The notes under the pieces were generated by a model, which was not told the DNA's origin, did no database searches, and saw nothing but the letters and a program-made list of their open reading frames with translations. The position numbers and the translations under genes were made by a program. A stretch of DNA of 20,612 nt. Source: Nitrospirota bacterium. GTDB taxonomy: Bacteria > Nitrospirota > Nitrospiria > Nitrospirales > Nitrospiraceae. Shown one piece after another: positions 1 through 8,250 of this stretch (position 1 is its first letter; every line of letters begins with the position of its first letter). The DNA lies in contig JACPZN010000011.1 of NCBI GenBank assembly GCA_016195505.1, positions 1 to 20,612 of the forward strand, in the 5' to 3' direction.

Positions 1-1
1 A

Positions 2-424
2 CGGGAGGCATCTCGTCTGGTCAAGGATCTCTCGCAGCCTCGTGGAAAGCGTACGATGGCCACGCACCTTGAGCGTCGGGCAGGTATTGCCGGAGTGAAA
101 GCGGGGTTGCTGCGTGAAGTTGTGCCGAAAGAAGAATTCACAGACCCGGTGCGGTTGGCGGTGGCGATCAAGTCGCTGCCGTTGCGGCTGGTTGCCACAC
201 GCCCCTTGGAGGAAGCGATCAGCATGGCCGGCGGGGTCTCGTTCAAAGCGCTCGATGCGAATCTCATGATTCGTTCACTCCCGGGCGTCTTCTGTGCGGG
301 AGGGATGCTGGACTGGGAAGCACCAACTGGCGGCTACCTGTTAACCGCATGTTTTGCCAGTGGCCGTGTCGCCGGCACAGCAGCCGTGAGGTGGGTCAAG
401 GAGCGTGAAGCGGCGCAGGTGTGA
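2..424 (+). CDS. TIGR03862/HI0933-like FAD flavoprotein, C-terminal part (5' end outside window)
   Basis: The reading frame is open from the first bases of the window to a TGA at 422-424, so this is the 3' end of a longer gene and the ATG at 56 is internal. The C-terminus holds the segment MLDWEAPTGGYLL followed by a Gly/Ala-rich FASGRVAGTAAV helix. This is the hallmark end of the HI0933/YhiN-like NAD(P)/FAD-dependent oxidoreductases, in particular the uncharacterised TIGR03862 subgroup. In that family the segment packs against the flavin. The substrate is not known, so a redox role can be stated but no pathway. About 140 residues are visible, whereas full members are near 400, so the N-terminal Rossmann FAD motif should lie upstream. 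The next gene converges on it from the minus strand after about 45 bases. Confidence 0.8.
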   Translation, partial: REASRLVKDLSQPRGKRTMATHLERRAGIAGVKAGLLREVVPKEEFTDPVRLAVAIKSLPLRLVATRPLEEAISMAGGVSFKALDANLMIRSLPGVFCAGGMLDWEAPTGGYLLTACFASGRVAGTAAVRWVKEREAAQV

Positions 425-468
425 AAAAGGACCGGTCGGAACTAAGGTCGTGGCAAGGGGCCGCGTGC

Positions 469-1176
469 CTAGCCGAATATCCAATTCCACAAGCTGGACA
501 GCCAGTTGGTGATCATACCGGTCCATGAATCGTCTACCGGAACTGGTTCGACTTTGGCTGGGCGTGAGGGAGCAGTGGACTTTGCGGGAGCCGTCGGATT
601 GGTTTGGGCAACCTGTGGCGGTGGCACGGGCTGATTGGTGGCTGTCAGGGGAGGAGGAGGCTGAGTCATGGTCGGCTGACCCGATGCCGGCGCGTCAGCC
701 GCCGAGGCGACCGAATTGGGAAGCGATTGTGACTCTTCGACTTCCTGCTCGTATTGATTCACCATGGCCTGCAATGAGGCGCCTTCTTGTTTCGCATCCG
801 CCATCTGTCGTGCCAGCACACGGCTTTGGTTCACAAGGCCTGCCACTTGCGCTTGCAGTAAGGCCAGCCTTTCATCCGCACGCTGTCTCATAATCGGCAA
901 CAGCTCTTCTTCTCGCTGAATGGCGGCGCGTAGTTCAGTGGTGACAGCATCCTGGCGCCGGTTGGTAGCCTGTAGACCTGCGATCTGTTGATCCAATTCT
1001 TTCACATCCGCCCGTTCTGTCTCCAAGGCGCGGGTGAACTCATCCACCTCGGTCCTGGTCTTATTATAGGTGTTCCGGCTGACACAGCCGCCTTCCAAGA
1101 GCAAGATGCCGGCAAGAAGATAGAGCCCGACTCCCTGAAACCCAAGAGACGGTGGCGAGGCAGCTAAGCTTGTCAT
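469..1176 (-). CDS. Coiled-coil putative lipoprotein, Pro-rich C-terminal region
   Basis: I do not recognise a named family. The 235-residue protein starts with a hydrophobic signal-like stretch (about residues 15-30) that ends in LLEGGC. Cys31 could be a lipidated cysteine, but Glu at -3 is atypical for a lipobox. Residues about 35-145 are rich in Glu, Gln, Arg and Ala with heptad-like spacing and should form a long coiled coil. Residues about 155-220 are a Pro/Ala/Thr/Gln-rich linker. The last 20 residues contain four Trp (SWTGMITNWLSSLWNWIFG) and resemble an amphipathic or membrane-touching helix. A periplasmic, envelope-anchored structural role is inferred. The ATG at 1176 has GAGG about 10 bases upstream. 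It is transcribed divergently from the ferritin-like gene. Confidence 0.7.
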   Translation of the reverse strand: MTSLAASPPSLGFQGVGLYLLAGILLLEGGCVSRNTYNKTRTEVDEFTRALETERADVKELDQQIAGLQATNRRQDAVTTELRAAIQREEELLPIMRQRADERLALLQAQVAGLVNQSRVLARQMADAKQEGASLQAMVNQYEQEVEESQSLPNSVASAADAPASGQPTMTQPPPPLTATNQPVPPPQVAQTNPTAPAKSTAPSRPAKVEPVPVDDSWTGMITNWLSSLWNWIFG

Positions 1177-1197
1177 GAAAGTCCGTCCTCATTGATT

Positions 1198-1308
1198 GAC
1201 CGACCTGAAAGCGTGTTCCAGAGAATTGCAGTCGGTCTGGTGAGTAGCTGTACGTAGTCTCTCAAAAATTGTAGATTCTGGCAATAGACGTGCGGATTTA
1301 GACCGACC
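1198..1308. repeat. GACCGAC repeats in a divergent intergenic region
   Basis: In the 201-base region between two divergent genes, GACCGACC occurs at 1198-1205 and again at 1301-1308. The reverse complement GTCGGTC occurs at 1231-1237, which makes a 7-base inverted repeat with the first copy (26-base spacer). Repeated short sites between divergent genes could be operators. The motif is short and this is only a possibility. Confidence 0.3.
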
Positions 1309-1377
1309 GATGGAGCTTGTGATCTCCTGCATTTCCCTCCAAGGATGTCTTGGATAAAAAGGAGAGATTCGCGTACC

Positions 1378-1980
1378 ATGACGTCGGCCATGTCACACCA
1401 CTTAGCCAAGGCTCTACGACTGCCGCCGGAATGTGAACCCGCTCTCCTGGAGCGGTTTCTCAAAGCTGAAGCCATGGCGCTCTGGACTGTGCGGTCGGCA
1501 CAGCTACAGGACCTGCCTCCGAATATCCAAGCGTTTCTTCGGAAGCACGAGGAGGATGAACAAAACCATCTTGCACAGTTCGAAGCGATGATCGGCCATC
1601 AGTCGCATGAACGCGAGCGTCTTCCATCCGTACCACGGCAATGGCCAGTGTTGGCAGTCCAGCTCTATGGCTATGAGTCCCTCGGTCTGGAATTTGCCAA
1701 ATTGCTGGTCGCGATGCGACCGGATTTGGCCGACATCCTTGAAGACGAAGCGACCCATGTGAAGTTCTTTGAGCGTGAGATTCGGCAGATCATCGCTGGG
1801 GAGGCTGCTGCAGCCGATCAGGCAAGGGTCTCGGCCCGTGCCTGGTGGCGCAAGGTGCCGCTGACTCTTGGCCGATATATGGAAGCGCCGGTGCTCAATC
1901 CGTTTCGACCGGAGCTGGCACTGAGGATTCTCGGGACGATGGAGCAGCGATTCACTGAGATGGGGCTTCTGAGAAAGTAG
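1378..1980 (+). CDS. Ferritin-like (di-iron type) four-helix protein
   Basis: The 200-residue protein has the spacing of a ferritin-like/rubrerythrin-like di-iron bundle. Glu31 lies in KAEAMALW, EDEQNH carries Glu61-x-x-His64, Glu100 lies in GYESLGLEF, and EDEATHVKFF carries Glu124-x-x-His127. Two E-x-x-H pairs plus two lone Glu are the usual ligand set for two irons in this fold. No rubredoxin-like Cys pairs are present, so it is not a classical rubrerythrin. The substrate is unknown; members bind iron, reduce peroxide or oxygenate small molecules. I chose ATG 1378 because AAGGAGA lies 11-13 bases upstream. An in-frame ATG at 1345 would add 11 residues but has poor ribosome-binding spacing. 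The Trp/Arg-rich tail from about residue 155 is unlike ferritin. Confidence 0.65.
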   Translation: MTSAMSHHLAKALRLPPECEPALLERFLKAEAMALWTVRSAQLQDLPPNIQAFLRKHEEDEQNHLAQFEAMIGHQSHERERLPSVPRQWPVLAVQLYGYESLGLEFAKLLVAMRPDLADILEDEATHVKFFEREIRQIIAGEAAAADQARVSARAWWRKVPLTLGRYMEAPVLNPFRPELALRILGTMEQRFTEMGLLRK

Positions 1981-1995
1981 TGGCCTGAGACATTC

Positions 1996-2955
1996 TTACG
2001 CTTGTGCCAATGGGAGCCCGCTTATTGAGCCCATCTTGCGATATTTTTCATCGCGGTGGGTGAGTAGCTGCTCAACAGACAGGTCGGTCAGATCGAAGAG
2101 ATGGTTGGTGAGGGCTTTGCCGACAAGGTCACAGACGACTTTGGGCTCACGATGGGCGCCTCCCAGCGGTTCGGGGATGATGCCATCGATCACGCCGAGT
2201 TCTAGGAGATCTTTTGCCGTCATTTTCAGTGCGGAGGCGGCATCCTGGACTTTCGAAGGATTATCCCAAAGGATGGCTGCGCAGCCTTCCGGCGAGATAA
2301 CTGAATAGATAGAATGTTCCAGCATCAGTACACGGTCGGACACACCGAGAGCCAAGGCGCCCCCGCTCCCGCCTTCGCCGATGACCACGGAAATAATCGG
2401 CACGGTCAAGCGAGACATGACGAAAAGGTTCCTCGCAATCGCTTCAGCCTGCCCGCGCTCTTCGGCTCCAATGCCGGGGTAGGCACCGGGCGTATCGATG
2501 AAGGTGATGATCGGACGATTGAATTTCTCTGCCATCTTCATCAGGCGCAGCGCTTTCCGGTAGCCTTCCGGGTTGGGCATACCGAAATTCCGTTGCATCC
2601 GCTCCTTCAGGGTCTTTCCTTTTTGATGCCCGATAATCATCACGGTTCGATCGTTGATTCGGGCGAATCCACCCACTATGGCTCGGTCATCCCCAAAGGC
2701 ACGGTCTCCATGAAACTCAAGAAATTCATTGATATAGTCGAGCGTACTGGGACGTTGGGGATGGCGTGCTAGTTGGGTTCGCTGCCAGGGCGTCAGGTTC
2801 TGATACAGCTCATGCTCGGCTTGGGCTAACTTTGTGCGGAGCTTGCGAATATCGCTTTGGGAGGACGCTTTGCCGCTGGTGACTGCAGCGGAAAGTTTCT
2901 CGATCTTCTCTTCGATCTCGCGGATCGGCTTTTCAAATTCGAGATAATCTCGCAT
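1996..2955 (-). CDS. accA: Acetyl-CoA carboxylase carboxyltransferase subunit alpha
   Basis: AccA and AccD form the carboxyltransferase that moves the carboxyl group from carboxybiotin to acetyl-CoA, giving malonyl-CoA for fatty acid synthesis. The 319-residue length is normal for AccA. The N-terminal 50 residues form the typical charged helical region (LEFEKPIREIEEKI). The crotonase-fold core carries GHQKGKTLKERMQRNFGMPNPEGYRKALR, the segment FIDTPGAYPGIGAEERGQAEAIA, and the oxyanion-forming run GEGGSGGALALGVSD followed by SVISPEGCAAILW. The ATG at 2955 has GAGAGG just upstream. dnaE lies 75 bases upstream on the same strand, so the two may be co-transcribed. No accD is in the window. Confidence 0.97.
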   Translation of the reverse strand: MRDYLEFEKPIREIEEKIEKLSAAVTSGKASSQSDIRKLRTKLAQAEHELYQNLTPWQRTQLARHPQRPSTLDYINEFLEFHGDRAFGDDRAIVGGFARINDRTVMIIGHQKGKTLKERMQRNFGMPNPEGYRKALRLMKMAEKFNRPIITFIDTPGAYPGIGAEERGQAEAIARNLFVMSRLTVPIISVVIGEGGSGGALALGVSDRVLMLEHSIYSVISPEGCAAILWDNPSKVQDAASALKMTAKDLLELGVIDGIIPEPLGGAHREPKVVCDLVGKALTNHLFDLTDLSVEQLLTHRDEKYRKMGSISGLPLAQA

Positions 2956-3030
2956 AGACCTCTCGTAAGTGCAGGAGGACGGTCAGCGGAGAAAAAACAG
3001 CTGCCTTTCCCATGCCTCGAAATGCGTAGC

Positions 3031-6000
3031 CTAGGATAGCAAAGAGAGGGCCCCTTTGCCTAGCACTTCTTCAACATCCGACATAAAGTGTTCACTGGGA
3101 GAAACGGTGAGGTTCGGGAGAGGAGCTGTCTCAGCTTCCAATACTCCGTCGGTTTGAAATGACATGGAAATCGTGGTGCTGCCGGGATGCCGTTGGAAGA
3201 CCTCGAGTAGCCGGGGCAGTTGATCACACACTTCCGGCCGATCGATCAAACAAATACGAATACCTTTGATGGACTGTGTCTGCGCGTCGGACAGCGGCTC
3301 GATTTTGCTGCCCCGAATTTTGGTGCCTTTGTCTCCCCGATCGATCGTGCCTGTAATGCGCACAAGTCTCTCGGGCGCAATCAACTCTCCCGCGGTTTTA
3401 AACAAATCGGGAAACACAATGACTTCAACCGTGCCCCGCAGGTCTTCCAGAGTGACATAGGCCATCCGATCACCTTTCTTGGTGAGCATCGGTTTGACCG
3501 TAGCGATGATTCCGCAGATCTTCACCTCTTTACCGTCTGAGAGTTCAGTCAAGCCGACCGTGATGGCGGTGGAGAGAGCGTTGAGCGTCGCTTCATAGCG
3601 GGTAAGCGGATGGGCGGTGATGTAGAAGCCGGTCAACTCGCGCTCGTATTTCAGCCGTTGAGCCTGATCCCATTCCGCGATCGACGGCAGCGGCGGTGTG
3701 GTCATGATTGCTGACGTCTCCTGTCCGTTGAGCTCCTCTCCGAAGATACTGGTTTGCCCGAGATCCCGTTCTCGCTGCGCTGCTGCGCCGTCTTCGACAG
3801 CTTGATCGAGCACCGCCATGAGTTGTGACCGTTTTGCGCCGGTTGAATCGAAGGCGCCAGCTTTGATCATCCCTTCCAGCATGCGCTTGTTCACTTTGTG
3901 AAGATCGACACGGCGACAGAAATCAAAGAATGATCGAAAGAGGCCGGCCTGGGCGCGAACAGCCAGCACCGACTCCACTGCGCCTTCGCCCACGTTCTTG
4001 ATCGCGGCTAAGCCGAACCGGATCGCCCCGTCGGCCACGGCAAAGTGTTTCTGGCTTGCGTTCACGTCCGGTCCCAGCACTTTAATCCCGAGATCGCGGC
4101 ATTCGGTGAAATACCCGACAAGCTTTTCCTGGTTACCCATATCGGTCGTCATGAGCGCGGCCATGAATTCGGTCGGGTAGTGGGCCTTCAAATAGCCGGT
4201 CTGGTAGCAGACCACCGCATAGGCAGCAGCGTGGGATTTGTTGAACCCATACCCGGCGAACTTTTGAATTAACTCATAGAGCTTCTCGGCTTTCTTCTCC
4301 GAAATCTTATTGTGTTTCGCACCGTCGAGGAACTTGACGCGCAGCTTTTCCATCTCTTCCGGCTTCTTTTTCCCCATCGCGCGGCGGAGAATATCGGCTT
4401 GGCCCAGCGAGAAACCAGCCACCTTGTTGGCGATTGCCATGACCTGTTCCTGATAGACGATGACGCCATAGGTGTCCCCTAGAATGGGCTCTAATTCCGG
4501 TACCTCATAGGTGATCGGGATCTTGCCCTGCTTCCGCTTGATGAAGTCGGGAATCAGGTCCATCGGGCCAGGCCGGTAAAGGGCGATGATGGCGATGATG
4601 TCTTCGAACCGATCGGGTTTGAAGCCGGTCAGCAAATCGCGCATGCCGGAGCTTTCCAGCTGGAATAGGCCGGTGGTTTTGCCAGAAGAGAGGAGGGCAA
4701 ACGTGGCCGGATCGTCGAAGGGCAGCTGATCGACGGCGAGCGGCAGGTCATTGGGATGAGTTTGATTGATGAGCGTCTCGGCGCGCCGGATCATCGTGAG
4801 TGTTTTGAGGCCGAGGAAGTCGAATTTCACCAGGCCGATTTTCTCGACATCTCCCATCGAGTATTGGGTGACAATTTCATCGTTGGCCCCTTTGTAGAGG
4901 GGCACATGATCCGTCAAAGGCCCTTCAGAGATCACGACGCCTGCCGCGTGAGTCGAGGCATGACGGGCCAGGCCTTCAAGTGATTGTGCGTTCGTCATCA
5001 GCTCTTTGACTTTTGGGTCTGTCTCGACCAGGTCGCGCAACCGAGGTTCTGCATCTAAGGCCTGTTGGAGCGTGATATTCAACTGATTGGGCACGAGCTT
5101 GGCGACTTTGTCGGCATCGGCGTACGGCATCTCCAGCACGCGGCCGACGTCGCGGATCGCGGCTTTGGCGCCCAACGTACCGAACGTGATGATCTGCGCG
5201 ACGTGGTCGGAGCCATACTTGTCCAAGACGTAATTAATCACTTCGCCTCGGCGATCCATGCAGAAATCCATGTCGATATCGGGAAGGGACACGCGTTCAG
5301 GATTGAGAAAGCGCTCGAAGAGGAGGGTGTATACAAGCGGGTCAAGGTCGGTGATGCGGAGCGCATAGGCGACCAGACTGCCGGCGGCAGAGCCGCGACC
5401 AGGCCCCACCGGAATCCCGCGTGAGCGGGCGAAGCGAATGATGTCCCAGACAATAAGGAAATAGCCGGCGAACCCCATCGAACAGATCACCATCAGTTCT
5501 TCTCGTAGCCGCTGCTCATAGACAGCGGCGGGTACCTTGCTGGGCCGTTCCCGTAGGCGAGCCTTCAATCCTTCGATGGCCAGATGTTCGACGTATGATT
5601 CGCGTGTGTATCCTTCCGGAGCCTTGTACTGAGGAAGGTACGTTTTATTGAGGGCTAACTCAAGATTGCAGTTGTCCGCGATCCGGCAGGTGTTGGTCAC
5701 GGCGCCAGGGAACTCGGCAAAGGCCGGTGCAATTTCTTCGGTTGATTTTACATAGAGTTGATCGGTGTCGAACTTCATCCGGTTCGGATCGCTGACCGTC
5801 TTTCCTGTCTGGAGACAGAGCATGAGATCATGTGGGCGCGAATCTTCTTTTTTGAGATAGTGGCAATCGTTGGTGCCGGCGAGGGGAATGCCGAGTTTCT
5901 TGTGAATCTCGACCAGGCCGGCATTGGCCACGCGTTGGTGTTCCAGTCCATTGGCCTGCACTTCAAGGTAGAAATGCTCCTTCCCAAATATTTCTTGAAA

Positions 6001-6492
6001 TTCACCCGCTACAGCGACTGCCCCATCCATATCTTTCTGGCCAATCAGATAGGGAATCTCGCCGCTCAGACAGCCAGATAGCGCAATGAGACCCTCATGA
6101 TGTTCCTTCAGAATCTCCTTATCCATCCGAGGCTTATAGTAGAATCCCTCAAGATAGGCTTTACTGACGAGTTTGATGAGATTTTGATAGCCCGTCAGGT
6201 CTCTCGCAAGGAGGATGAGGTGGTAGTAATCGTTGTGTGAGAGGCCACTGTCTTTCTTCGCCAGCCGGCTGCCCAATGCCATATAGGCTTCGCAACCGAT
6301 GATGGGTTTCACCCCGGCATCTTTGGCTTTTCGATAAAACTCGATTGCGCCGAACATGTTGCCATGGTCGGTCATGGCCACGGCGGGCTGCTTGAACGAT
6401 TTAATTTGCTGCACAAGCGGCTCGATTTGGTTCGCGCCGTCGAGAAGGCTGAACTGGGTGTGAAGGTGAAGATGAACGAATGCAGATGCCAC
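3031..6492 (-). CDS. dnaE: DNA polymerase III subunit alpha
   Basis: This is the replicative polymerase catalytic subunit, acting in the cytoplasm with the clamp and clamp loader. The order of parts is standard for DnaE. The N-terminal PHP domain begins FVHLHLHTQFSLLDG. The palm region holds GPGRGSAAGS (about residues 363-372) and the catalytic PDIDMDF (about 404-410). The fingers include HASTHAAGVVIS, and a helix-hairpin-helix region lies near YGFNKSHAAAYAVV. An OB fold near the C-terminus starts at VKICGIIATVKPM. No exonuclease domain is inserted, so it is DnaE rather than PolC. I prefer the GTG at 6492, which gives 1153 residues and the family-like N-terminus MASAFVHLHLH. A TTG at 6528 would add 12 residues that do not look like the family. 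Neither start has a strong ribosome-binding site. It points away from the SulP gene. Confidence 0.96.
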   Translation of the reverse strand: MASAFVHLHLHTQFSLLDGANQIEPLVQQIKSFKQPAVAMTDHGNMFGAIEFYRKAKDAGVKPIIGCEAYMALGSRLAKKDSGLSHNDYYHLILLARDLTGYQNLIKLVSKAYLEGFYYKPRMDKEILKEHHEGLIALSGCLSGEIPYLIGQKDMDGAVAVAGEFQEIFGKEHFYLEVQANGLEHQRVANAGLVEIHKKLGIPLAGTNDCHYLKKEDSRPHDLMLCLQTGKTVSDPNRMKFDTDQLYVKSTEEIAPAFAEFPGAVTNTCRIADNCNLELALNKTYLPQYKAPEGYTRESYVEHLAIEGLKARLRERPSKVPAAVYEQRLREELMVICSMGFAGYFLIVWDIIRFARSRGIPVGPGRGSAAGSLVAYALRITDLDPLVYTLLFERFLNPERVSLPDIDMDFCMDRRGEVINYVLDKYGSDHVAQIITFGTLGAKAAIRDVGRVLEMPYADADKVAKLVPNQLNITLQQALDAEPRLRDLVETDPKVKELMTNAQSLEGLARHASTHAAGVVISEGPLTDHVPLYKGANDEIVTQYSMGDVEKIGLVKFDFLGLKTLTMIRRAETLINQTHPNDLPLAVDQLPFDDPATFALLSSGKTTGLFQLESSGMRDLLTGFKPDRFEDIIAIIALYRPGPMDLIPDFIKRKQGKIPITYEVPELEPILGDTYGVIVYQEQVMAIANKVAGFSLGQADILRRAMGKKKPEEMEKLRVKFLDGAKHNKISEKKAEKLYELIQKFAGYGFNKSHAAAYAVVCYQTGYLKAHYPTEFMAALMTTDMGNQEKLVGYFTECRDLGIKVLGPDVNASQKHFAVADGAIRFGLAAIKNVGEGAVESVLAVRAQAGLFRSFFDFCRRVDLHKVNKRMLEGMIKAGAFDSTGAKRSQLMAVLDQAVEDGAAAQRERDLGQTSIFGEELNGQETSAIMTTPPLPSIAEWDQAQRLKYERELTGFYITAHPLTRYEATLNALSTAITVGLTELSDGKEVKICGIIATVKPMLTKKGDRMAYVTLEDLRGTVEVIVFPDLFKTAGELIAPERLVRITGTIDRGDKGTKIRGSKIEPLSDAQTQSIKGIRICLIDRPEVCDQLPRLLEVFQRHPGSTTISMSFQTDGVLEAETAPLPNLTVSPSEHFMSDVEEVLGKGALSLLS

Positions 6493-6689
6493 GGACGAAT
6501 TGTAGTGAGTGAGGAGAGATGAAGTCAAACGGAGTCAGTCTTCGTACTAAGTTATCAGCAGACCGATGGTTCAATCTTGACCTTATAGGCAACCGGCCTG
6601 TTAAACTCAGAGAATTAGAAGCATGTGAAGAGTGGTCATGCCTTCCGTTATCGATATACATCGGCCTAGCCTGAAAGACAGAGACCTTC

Positions 6690-8228
6690 GTGCCGAGAGA
6701 AGATAGATCCCCAGCCTCTCTCCTCGCGGACTTTAGAGCCGGCATGGTCGTGTTTCTCGTGGCGTTGCCCTTGTGCCTGGGGATTGCACTGGCATCCGGT
6801 GCCCCGCTGCTATCAGGGCTGTTGGCCGGCATCGTCGGTGGTCTCCTGGTGGGACTGTTCAGCGGGTCACAGACCAGTGTCAGCGGTCCCGCCGCCGGGT
6901 TATCGACTATCGTCGCCGCCCAGATTCTGTCACTCGGGTCGTTTTCTGTGTTTCTGCTCGCGGTGATGCTTTCGGGGCTGATCCAAATCGCCCTGGGCAT
7001 GGCCAGGGCTGGATTCATTGCCGCGTTTTTCCCATCCAGCGTGATCAAGGGATTGTTGGCTGCCATTGGTACGATCCTGGTCTTGAAGCAGATCCCCCAT
7101 GTCCTGGGGCACGACCTTGACCCTGAAGGCGAAATGGCCTTCCAGCAGCCGGATCGCGAAACCACCTTCTCTGAACTCTTCGGAGTGTTTGGAGATCTTC
7201 AGCTGGGTGCGTCCATCATCGGCCTCCTGTCAATTGCCCTACTGGTTGTCTGGAGCAGGTGGAAGCCTCTCAAGGAGTCGTTCATTCCCGCCCCGCTGGC
7301 CGTGGTGTTGTTGGGTATCGGAGCCAATCTGTGGTTCGAGCAGTTGGGCGATCCCTGGCTCATCAAGCCGAGTCATCTCGTCCAGGTGCCGGTGGCCGAG
7401 GGCTTGGCCGAGTTTTTCGGACTCCTCCAGCTACCGGACTTCTCACAGTGGGTCAACCCGGCGGTCTACAGTGCGGCCGCGACGATTGCGATCGTGGCGT
7501 CTCTCGAAACGCTGTTGAACCTGCAAGCGGTCGATAAGATCGACCCGCAGCAGCGCACCTCTCCCCCGAGCCGGGAACTGCTGGCCCAAGGCATCGGGAA
7601 CGTGGTCTGCGGGTTGATCGGTGGACTCCCGATCACGTCGGTGATTGTCCGTAGCTCCGTGAACATCAACGCCGGTGGGAAAACGAAACTTGCGGCGGTC
7701 GTCCATGGCGTCCTGCTGCTGCTCAGTGTCCCGCTCATACCGGCGTGGCTGAACACAATCCCCTTGTCCTGCCTGGCGGCAATCTTACTGGTCACCGGCA
7801 TCAAGCTAGCCAGCCCGGCGCTGGTGAAGCAAATGTGGAACGAGGGGAGGTATCAGTTCATCCCCTTCGCTGTGACCGTCGTCGCCATCGTGTGCACGGA
7901 TCTGCTCATCGGGATCCTGATTGGGCTGGCCGTGGGCGTCAGCTTCATTCTCAACAGCAACGTGCGCCGCCCGATACGCCGCTTCGTGGAAAAACACCTT
8001 GGCGGCGACGTGTTGCACATCGAGCTGGCCAACCAGGTGAGCTTCCTGAATCGCGCCGCTCTATCCCATGTGTTGGCTGAGGTTCCACGGAACGGGCATG
8101 TCCTGCTCAACGCTCAGAACACGGACTATATCGATCCGGACGTACTCGACCTGATTCGAGATTTCAAGGAACAAGCGGCACCGGCTCACGGCGTCGAGGT
8201 GAGTCTTATCGGGTTCCGGAGCGAGTGA
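6690..8228 (+). CDS. SulP-family inorganic anion (probably bicarbonate) transporter
   Basis: SulP/SLC26 proteins move sulfate, bicarbonate or related anions across the inner membrane. Here the anhydrase just downstream points to bicarbonate. The 512-residue protein opens with the family signature DFRAGMVVFLVALPLCLGIALASGAP, has roughly 11-14 hydrophobic segments up to residue 425, and carries the conserved ETLLNLQAVDKID and GGLPITSVIVRSSVNINAGGKTK loops. Residues about 440-512 form a STAS domain that ends at VSLIGFRSE. The start is GTG 6690; the next Met lies inside the first membrane segment. The gene ends abruptly after the STAS core at TGA 8226-8228. Many relatives continue in frame through a short linker into a carbonic anhydrase, and here that anhydrase follows at once in the +1 frame, so this looks like one half of a split fusion. 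Confidence 0.93.
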   Translation: MPREDRSPASLLADFRAGMVVFLVALPLCLGIALASGAPLLSGLLAGIVGGLLVGLFSGSQTSVSGPAAGLSTIVAAQILSLGSFSVFLLAVMLSGLIQIALGMARAGFIAAFFPSSVIKGLLAAIGTILVLKQIPHVLGHDLDPEGEMAFQQPDRETTFSELFGVFGDLQLGASIIGLLSIALLVVWSRWKPLKESFIPAPLAVVLLGIGANLWFEQLGDPWLIKPSHLVQVPVAEGLAEFFGLLQLPDFSQWVNPAVYSAAATIAIVASLETLLNLQAVDKIDPQQRTSPPSRELLAQGIGNVVCGLIGGLPITSVIVRSSVNINAGGKTKLAAVVHGVLLLLSVPLIPAWLNTIPLSCLAAILLVTGIKLASPALVKQMWNEGRYQFIPFAVTVVAIVCTDLLIGILIGLAVGVSFILNSNVRRPIRRFVEKHLGGDVLHIELANQVSFLNRAALSHVLAEVPRNGHVLLNAQNTDYIDPDVLDLIRDFKEQAAPAHGVEVSLIGFRSE

Positions 8229-8240
8229 TTCACTCACCCC

Positions 8241-8248
8241 GGAGCAGG
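8241..8248 (+). promoter_or_regulatory. Ribosome-binding-like GGAGCAGG before a CTG codon
   Basis: GGAGCAGG at 8241-8248 lies just before CTG 8251. The spacing from GGAG to the CTG is six bases, which is good for initiation. It is the only Shine-Dalgarno-like site near the 5' end of the carbonic anhydrase frame, which has no ATG, GTG or TTG between the stop at 8200-8202 and codon 8398. It therefore supports a CTG start, though the same bases also encode a family-like peptide (PEQV), so the match could be chance. Confidence 0.4.
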
Positions 8249-8250
8249 TC

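Noticed and set aside
6401..7165. A 254-codon minus-strand open frame across the dnaE/SulP boundary
   Set aside because: It is antisense to the well-supported SulP start, has no recognisable motif and has shadow-type composition.
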